Positions 58,109 to 64,000 of a stretch of DNA of 64,000 bases are shown here, piece after piece. A program made the position numbers and the translations under genes. The notes under the pieces are model-generated. The model ran no database searches, was not told the origin of the DNA, and was given only the letters and a program-made list of their open reading frames with translations. This DNA is from Pestalotiopsis fici W106-1 (lineage: Eukaryota; Ascomycota; Sordariomycetes; Amphisphaeriales; Sporocadaceae), in NCBI RefSeq assembly GCF_000516985.1, contig NW_006917096.1, positions 2,155,606 through 2,219,605 of the forward strand. Direction: 5' to 3'. Position 1 is the first letter of the stretch, and every line of letters starts with the position of its first letter.

Positions 58109-61100
58109 ACAGGGGGTCGATGCATATATATTAATATAATTTGATAATCTATATAAAGGGCTATTTTTAAAAGGTTTTATAGTACTCCTATTATGCAAGG
58201 TTTTTATTAGCTGCGTAGCAGCTAATATTTTCCCGTAATATTATAATTTAATATATCCTTTTAGCATAAATTTAATTATGCTAGATTATTTTATTATAAT
58301 ATATTCCGGGGAAATGGAAAGCTTTTTCGGCATTAAAACCATTTTTTTAAATACCTTTAGTTTTTTCCTAATTAGGTAGCAAATAGGCCGTAATTCCTTT
58401 AAGCTCCGTAAAATAATTTAAAATATAAACGCTACGCCTGCTATTATTTCCGTTTTAGGCTTATAGCCGGGTTGTAAAATAAAATAATTAGCTAAAAAAT
58501 AAAATAATTATTTAGCGTTATAAAATAATTATTTAATAGCTAATAATTATAAATATAAATAACTTTTTAAATTCCGGATTTTCCGTTTTTTTTTTTATTA
58601 ATTTTCCCGAATCGTAAATTTACCTTTTTATTGCTATTTATTATTATAATATTATTTTTATAATACTTTTATTATTAATATTATTAATTTTATTAATTTT
58701 AGCTTTACCGCTAATTTTTTATTATATTTATTTTTTATTTTTTTAGGTCCCCGCGAAATAAGCGCGATTTTATAATATTATTAATATATATCTTTTTTTA
58801 GATTTTTATTTAAATATTTCGGTATTTTTTTTTTAATTATATTTTCGGTAAATTTTTATATAATAAATGCTTTATAAATAAATAGCTAATAAGTATTTAT
58901 AATTTAATTTTTAACGCGTTTTCTTGTTACCGCTATAATACCGGCCTTTTTTAATAACGGTAAAAAATTTTTTATAAATTTTTTTTTTAGGTAAATTATT
59001 AATAATTCGAAGCTAATTCGCTATAGCCTAAAGGATTTTTTATTGCCGCTATTTTTATTATATAAAGGATTAGAAGCTTTTTAAAATTTAGCTTTATTAT
59101 TACGATTTTAAAAATAAATATTTTCGAATTATTTTCGATATATCGGCGGTATATCCGCGAATTATTAGCTAATCCGAATTTTAGCCGAAAACTCCGATAA
59201 ATGCGAAAATTACTAAATTTTTAAAAAGGCTTATATTTAGGTTTATAATAGTTATAATTTTATTTTAAATTAGCTATTAATTTTTTATAACCCGCCCGTA
59301 CCGTAAAAATTGCTAAAGCCCGTTTTATAAATATATATAAATATTTTTTTAGCAAAATATTTATAAATTTTAAAATTTTTTATATTTATAAATTATTTTT
59401 TAATTATTTATAATTTAAAAATATGTTCCGTAATATTTAAAATTAGCTAAAACGCGCTATATAGCAAAAAAAAAATCGTAAAAATTTTTTTATTTATAAA
59501 ATCGTTAAATTCGACGAATTAAATCGCTAAACGGCCGTTATTATTTTGCTAATAGCTTACGAAATTTAAGCTAATTATATTAATTATTTCGCTTTAAAAA
59601 TTCGCTTTTTCCGTAAAGCTATAAAGGCTTTAAATAAGCTTTACCGCTTTATTTTTAATAATTTTACCGGCTTTTTTAACGAATTTTAGGAATTTTATAT
59701 TTCGTATTAAAAAATAATAAATAATTTTTTTTAATATAGCTTCGATTTTATTTCAAATTATTTACTAATTACCTATTAAAACTAAAATATTTTAACCGTA
59801 GATTTTAATAAGGAAAATAATAAAAATAATAATTTTTTTAAAAAACTTAAATTTTTACCCCTAATTTTAAACGTTAAATAAAAAATGCTTCGCTAATAGG
59901 TCGCCGTTGCGTCGCCGGGCTTTCGCGGTTCGTAAATATATATTTATTTAATTTTTATTATTATATTACTAATATATATCGCAGGGGGTTTAGCTTTTAA
60001 AAAATATAAAATATTCCCGAAAATTTTTAAAAAATGCTTATTAATAAATTATTTATAATGCCTTTAATATATTTTTATAATTTTAAAACTTAAAATTTCG
60101 CTAAATTTTTATAATTTTTATAATAATTTATATTAATATTTTGCTTATTTTTAAATATTAGCGTAATAATTAAAAATAACTAATTTAAATTTATTAATAT
60201 AAATAATCCTAATAAGGTCGCTAGTTTTTTTAGGTATTGCTATCGTAAAAAACTTAGGTTTTTACGGCTTTCCCGATTTTTTAATATAAATTATTTTTTT
60301 TATAAAATTATTAATAAATATCGGCTAAGGCATTTCCCGTCCGCCGTTAGCAATTAAAACTATAATATTTATAAAATTAATTAGGCCTTTAAATTATTCG
60401 AATTTCTGCTTAGGCAAGGCTTTTATAAGCCTATTAGCTATTATTTAACTAATTTTTATTTAATAAATTTTTATATAGCCTTATTAAATTTTTTGCTTTA
60501 GCTAATAAATATAAATATTTATATATTTAAATTTTATTTATAATTTCGTAGCTTTTTCGATAAAAAGTCGAATAATTTATTTATTATTATAAGCAATAAT
60601 AAGTTATTTATTAAATTTTAAGCCTAAGGATTTTATTAGCCTAAAAAAATAAATATTTTTTTTTACCGTTTATAATAAAGCTAAAAATTCGGCTTTAATA
60701 AATAAAATAATTATAATATTTTATTTATTAGCTCGCTATACGATCGGCTTTCTAAATAAAATTATTATATAGCCTTAATTGCTTTTTTTATTTAAAATAT
60801 TATTTATAAATAAAATATCGTTTACGTAAATAAATGCCTTCGTTTCGTTTTTTAAAGACTTATATTAAATATTTAGCTATTTTATCGAATATAAATAGCT
60901 AATTATTTAATCCGTAGCTTAGTAATATTATAGCGATAAGTTTAAATTAAATTTAAAAAATTTAACTATTGCGAATACTATATCCGGCCGAATTAAAATA
61001 GCTATATATAAAATCGACCTAATTTTAAATTAATATAATAATTAAAATTTTATATCGGCTTTATTTTTAAATAAAAATAATTTTTTAAATATCGGAATAT

Positions 61101-64000
61101 CCGTTTATTTTAATTTTTTATTAAATTTAAAATTTGCTATAATTTTTTCGATATATAATTTTTATAAAAACTATAGCTTTTTCGCTGCTTAATCGTAAAA
61201 GATATTTATATTTAAGAATTATTTTAGTTTTCCTTTTTTTTTAATTTAAATTTTAAATAAAAAGCAGCTTTAATATTATTAAATTTTTATTAATACGTTT
61301 ATTAATAGCAAAAAATTATATTATTTACGTAAAAAAAAGCAATAATACCTTTTTTTATTATAATATATAGCTTTTATAAAATTTTTATAAAACCGAGGTT
61401 TGCTAATGCTTTAATAAACGTTTATTATTATATAAATAGGGATTTCTAAAGGCTATATAAGGCTTTTTTTAAACGTAATACCTTTTTAAATTATTCGAAT
61501 TTAAAAGGAAATTTTATATATATTTCCTTATTAATATCCGCTTATACGAACGTATTTATTACGTTTATTTAATATATTTTTAAATTAAATTAAGCCGTTA
61601 TTATTAATAATATTTATAATAATATAATTGCGAGGGTCGTAATACGTATCGATAAATCGCTAATATATTATTAATTTTTATATATTATAAGCCTGGCTTT
61701 TGGTTTAATAAAAATTTTATTATCGTTTTTATAAGTAAATATTTATATATTATAAATTACTTAATGCTTTATAGCTATTCGTTTTGGGTATTTTAATTAT
61801 AATTTAAATTTTTTTATATATTAGCGTATATAATCGTTTATAATTTGCTAAAAAGTATTTTTAAATAAATATTGCTTTAAGTTTTTATAAATTTTCGGTA
61901 ATTTTAAAATATCCGTAATTCGTAGGTTCGGTTTATTTTTAGCTTTTTTAAAAAAAAGCCTTTTGCTAGGCTATTGCGATTTTTTTTTTCCTAAAATCGA
62001 AAAATTTATTCGTATATTATTATTATATTTTATTTAAAATTGCTAAATTAATGTTATTATTTTCCGGTTTAAATAAAAATATATTTAATAATATTATTAA
62101 AAAGATAATTTCGAGTTTTTTTATCTTTTTATTTTTAATCGGGCTTAAAAATATATTAAAATTAATTAAATTTAAATTACCGGGCTTTAATAGCGTAATT
62201 AAAAATATTTAATATTATTAATTAATTTTAGGAATATTATTATTAGTTTTTTTTAGTTTTTTAATTATATTTTTTTCGGTAAAATCGCTAATAATTAAAC
62301 GCTATACCGCTTTTAAGTCTGTTTATTTTTTAATTTCCTTTATATTAATTGCCTTTTAGTTTTATATTTTTACGAATTTTAGAAATTCGTTAAGCTTGGC
62401 TTTTAAAAATTCCCCGGGATTTAATAGATTTTTCCGGTAAATTTATAATTTATCGAAAATTACGTTTTTAACCCGGAATATTTTTTTTTCGCTAATACCT
62501 AAATAAAATATATATTTAAAATATTATATCTTATTAAATACTTAATATATATTTTAAATAATAATTTATTTTGCTTATTTAGCATATTAGTGTTTTTTTT
62601 TATAACGAAATATTTATATTTATATTTCCGAAAATAAATAATTTAAGGTAATTTTAATCTGGAGATTTTATTTTCCTAAATACGTTACCGTAATATTTTA
62701 ATTAAAATTATTTTTCGCGGCTTTTTTTTAATATCGTATAATTTCGGCGTTTAATTATATAAATACGTCGTAATAGCTATAATATATTTTTATAACCGGA
62801 ATAATAAATTTCCGGAAAATTATATCGCGCGTATTTTGCGTATAATTATATTATTTACCCGTTTTATTTTATAATTTTAATTTAAATTTTTTAAGGTAAA
62901 CGGTTCGAATTTAATATTTTATTAGCGGTATTAATCGATTATTTTTAAGCGGTTTATTTTGCTATTTAAATAAATAAATTTAATTTTTTTTATAAATAAT
63001 AATTTAATTAATTATATTTATAAATAATAAAAAATTTTCGTTTTCGCTTCGAATTACCGCTATTAACGCTATTACGTAACTAATAATTTTATCGATAATA
63101 AATATTATTCGTTTAATTAGGAAATCTTTTTTATAATCCCTTTAGCTTTTAAATAAGTTTTCCTAATCGATATATAATTTCGAAAAAAATACTAGCTATT
63201 TATTAGGTACCGCCTATCGAAAAATTATTTTTAAAATTTTTGCTATTTTATATATATTATATTTATATATTACCGGTTTTTTTAGGCGGAATTTTAGCGA
63301 CGCTAAAATAAAGTTAGCTAAAGCCTTTTAGGAGGGGTATTTTATTTTTTTATGTTAAATCCTTATAATACCGCTTAATAAAAATTTCGGATTTCCCGAA
63401 AAACGGCTTTTAATCCTTTTTTCCGGATTATATAAAATTTTATTAATAATAATAAACGCCTTATTTTTTTAATTTAATATTATATAAATATTTAACGGCT
63501 TATATTTTAATACGTTAAAGCCGTAAATTATTTATATTTAAACTACCGGCTTTAATTCGTTATAAAATTAAATAAATTTATCGTTTCGGTTATTATAACA
63601 AAAACCTTATTTTTTTCGAAGCTTCGGTAGCGATATTAAGCTAAAATAAAAATTTAATATATAAGCTATATTAATTAGTCATATATTACCCTTTTTCGCT
63701 TATTTATATATAAAGCCGTTTTTCGTTTTTTAATATTATATTAATATATTTATTTTAATATTAATTATATTTTATTTATTAATTAAAACCCTAATATTCC
63801 TTATAAAAATATATTGCGAATTTGCCGTAATTTTAAAATTAATAAATTTATAAAAATTATTATATATATAAAAAATAGCCTTTATATTAGCGATAAACGA
63901 ATTTTTTAAAAAATAATTAAGTATATTAATTATATTTATAAAGCTATATTGCGTTTTTAATTTTATTTAATTATACCTTTTAAGCTCCTTTTTTATTTTA
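58109..64000. repeat. RIP-type AT-rich block, no intact gene
   Basis: From just after the MFS stop to the window end the DNA is overwhelmingly A/T. It is full of TA/TAA/TTA and has no usable open frame on either strand, in sharp contrast to the preceding 58 kb. This is the signature of repeat-induced point mutation in old transposons. The 58.1-60.5 kb part contains no sequence I could assign; it may include the 3' LTR of the copia element or other repeats. A perfect 21-bp palindrome (9-bp arms around GTA) lies at 58206-58226. Confidence 0.85.
60541..64000 (-). mobile_element. RIP-degraded Ty1/copia retrotransposon (pol remnant), minus strand, truncated by window
   Basis: Reading the minus strand and allowing for in-frame stops, the copia order is preserved from right to left. 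A post-integrase block (IFRVKNVIFD) lies near 62490-62460. Reverse transcriptase remnants lie at about 61580-61200, including the core FFYVNNIIF (the YVDD box, mutated) near 61340-61310 and a following LKFKLK. RNase H remnants lie at about 60843-60541: GYIIILF, RANK, IKAEFLALL, SLGL and IEKATKL. Every disruption is of the G-to-A/C-to-T kind. Gag, protease and the 5' LTR would lie further right or outside the window. The element is dead. Confidence 0.8.

Noticed and set aside
1..64000. CRISPR arrays, rRNA genes, secondary-metabolite backbone enzymes
   Set aside because: None seen. The genome is eukaryotic, the only regular short repeats are the mini-element array and intron minisatellite, and no PKS, NRPS or terpene synthase domain occurs beside the FAD monooxygenase.

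Overview
The window is a piece of a filamentous ascomycete chromosome. It is probably from the Pezizomycotina, and Sordariomycetes/Hypocreales is my best guess from the gene content. Genes carry many short spliceosomal introns (about 50-90 nt, GT..AG). The families are typically fungal: a HET-domain protein, a DUF3533/SNG1 protein, cutinase, a secreted intradiol dioxygenase, Dal5-type MFS permeases and an intracellular GH13 amylase. The transposon remnants show the C-to-T/G-to-A decay expected from repeat-induced point mutation (RIP). Exon boundaries were built by hand from splice consensus and reading phase. All multi-exon models below close in frame, but none has RNA support.

Layout. 1-15 kb is gene-dense housekeeping and metabolic sequence: the 3' part of SDA1 (ribosome biogenesis), a small conserved fungal protein, a secreted intradiol dioxygenase, a large acidic single-pass membrane protein divergent from an intracellular alpha-amylase, and a CXC (tesmin/TSO1-like) cysteine-rich protein. 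15.1-22.7 kb is a 7.6-kb stretch with no gene I can support, ending at a bZIP transcription factor. 26-32.5 kb holds a SNG1-type membrane protein and a GH2 beta-mannosidase. 32.5-36.6 kb is gene-free and contains a 100-N assembly gap. 36.6-47.8 kb holds an MFS transporter with an apparent 8-nt microexon, a HET-domain/membrane protein divergent from an F-box protein, and a flavin monooxygenase fused to a polytopic membrane domain. 49.9-58.1 kb holds a cutinase and a divergent pair made of an HpcH/HpaI aldolase and an MFS permease. The last 5.9 kb is an extremely AT-rich, stop-riddled block in which a minus-strand Ty1/copia polyprotein can still be traced.

Three mobile elements are defined from sequence alone. 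(i) A 372-bp MITE (48191-48562) has 43-bp terminal inverted repeats and flanking TA. (ii) A 1139-bp non-autonomous LTR element (54477-55615) has 166-bp LTRs, a 5-bp target duplication, a primer-binding-site-like TGG and an internal array of about 51-bp tandem repeats. It sits inside the shared promoter of the aldolase/MFS pair. (iii) The RIP-degraded copia element begins at about 60.5 kb and runs to the window edge.

Functionally, the window is mainly carbon acquisition and turnover: amylase, mannosidase, cutinase, aromatic-ring dioxygenase, pyruvate-type aldolase and permeases. It also holds self/non-self recognition and regulatory genes. I see no polyketide synthase, NRPS or terpene synthase backbone. 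The most unusual items are the LTR mini-element between the aldolase and permease genes, the microexon, the monooxygenase-membrane fusion with a 27-bp palindrome upstream, and the MITE.
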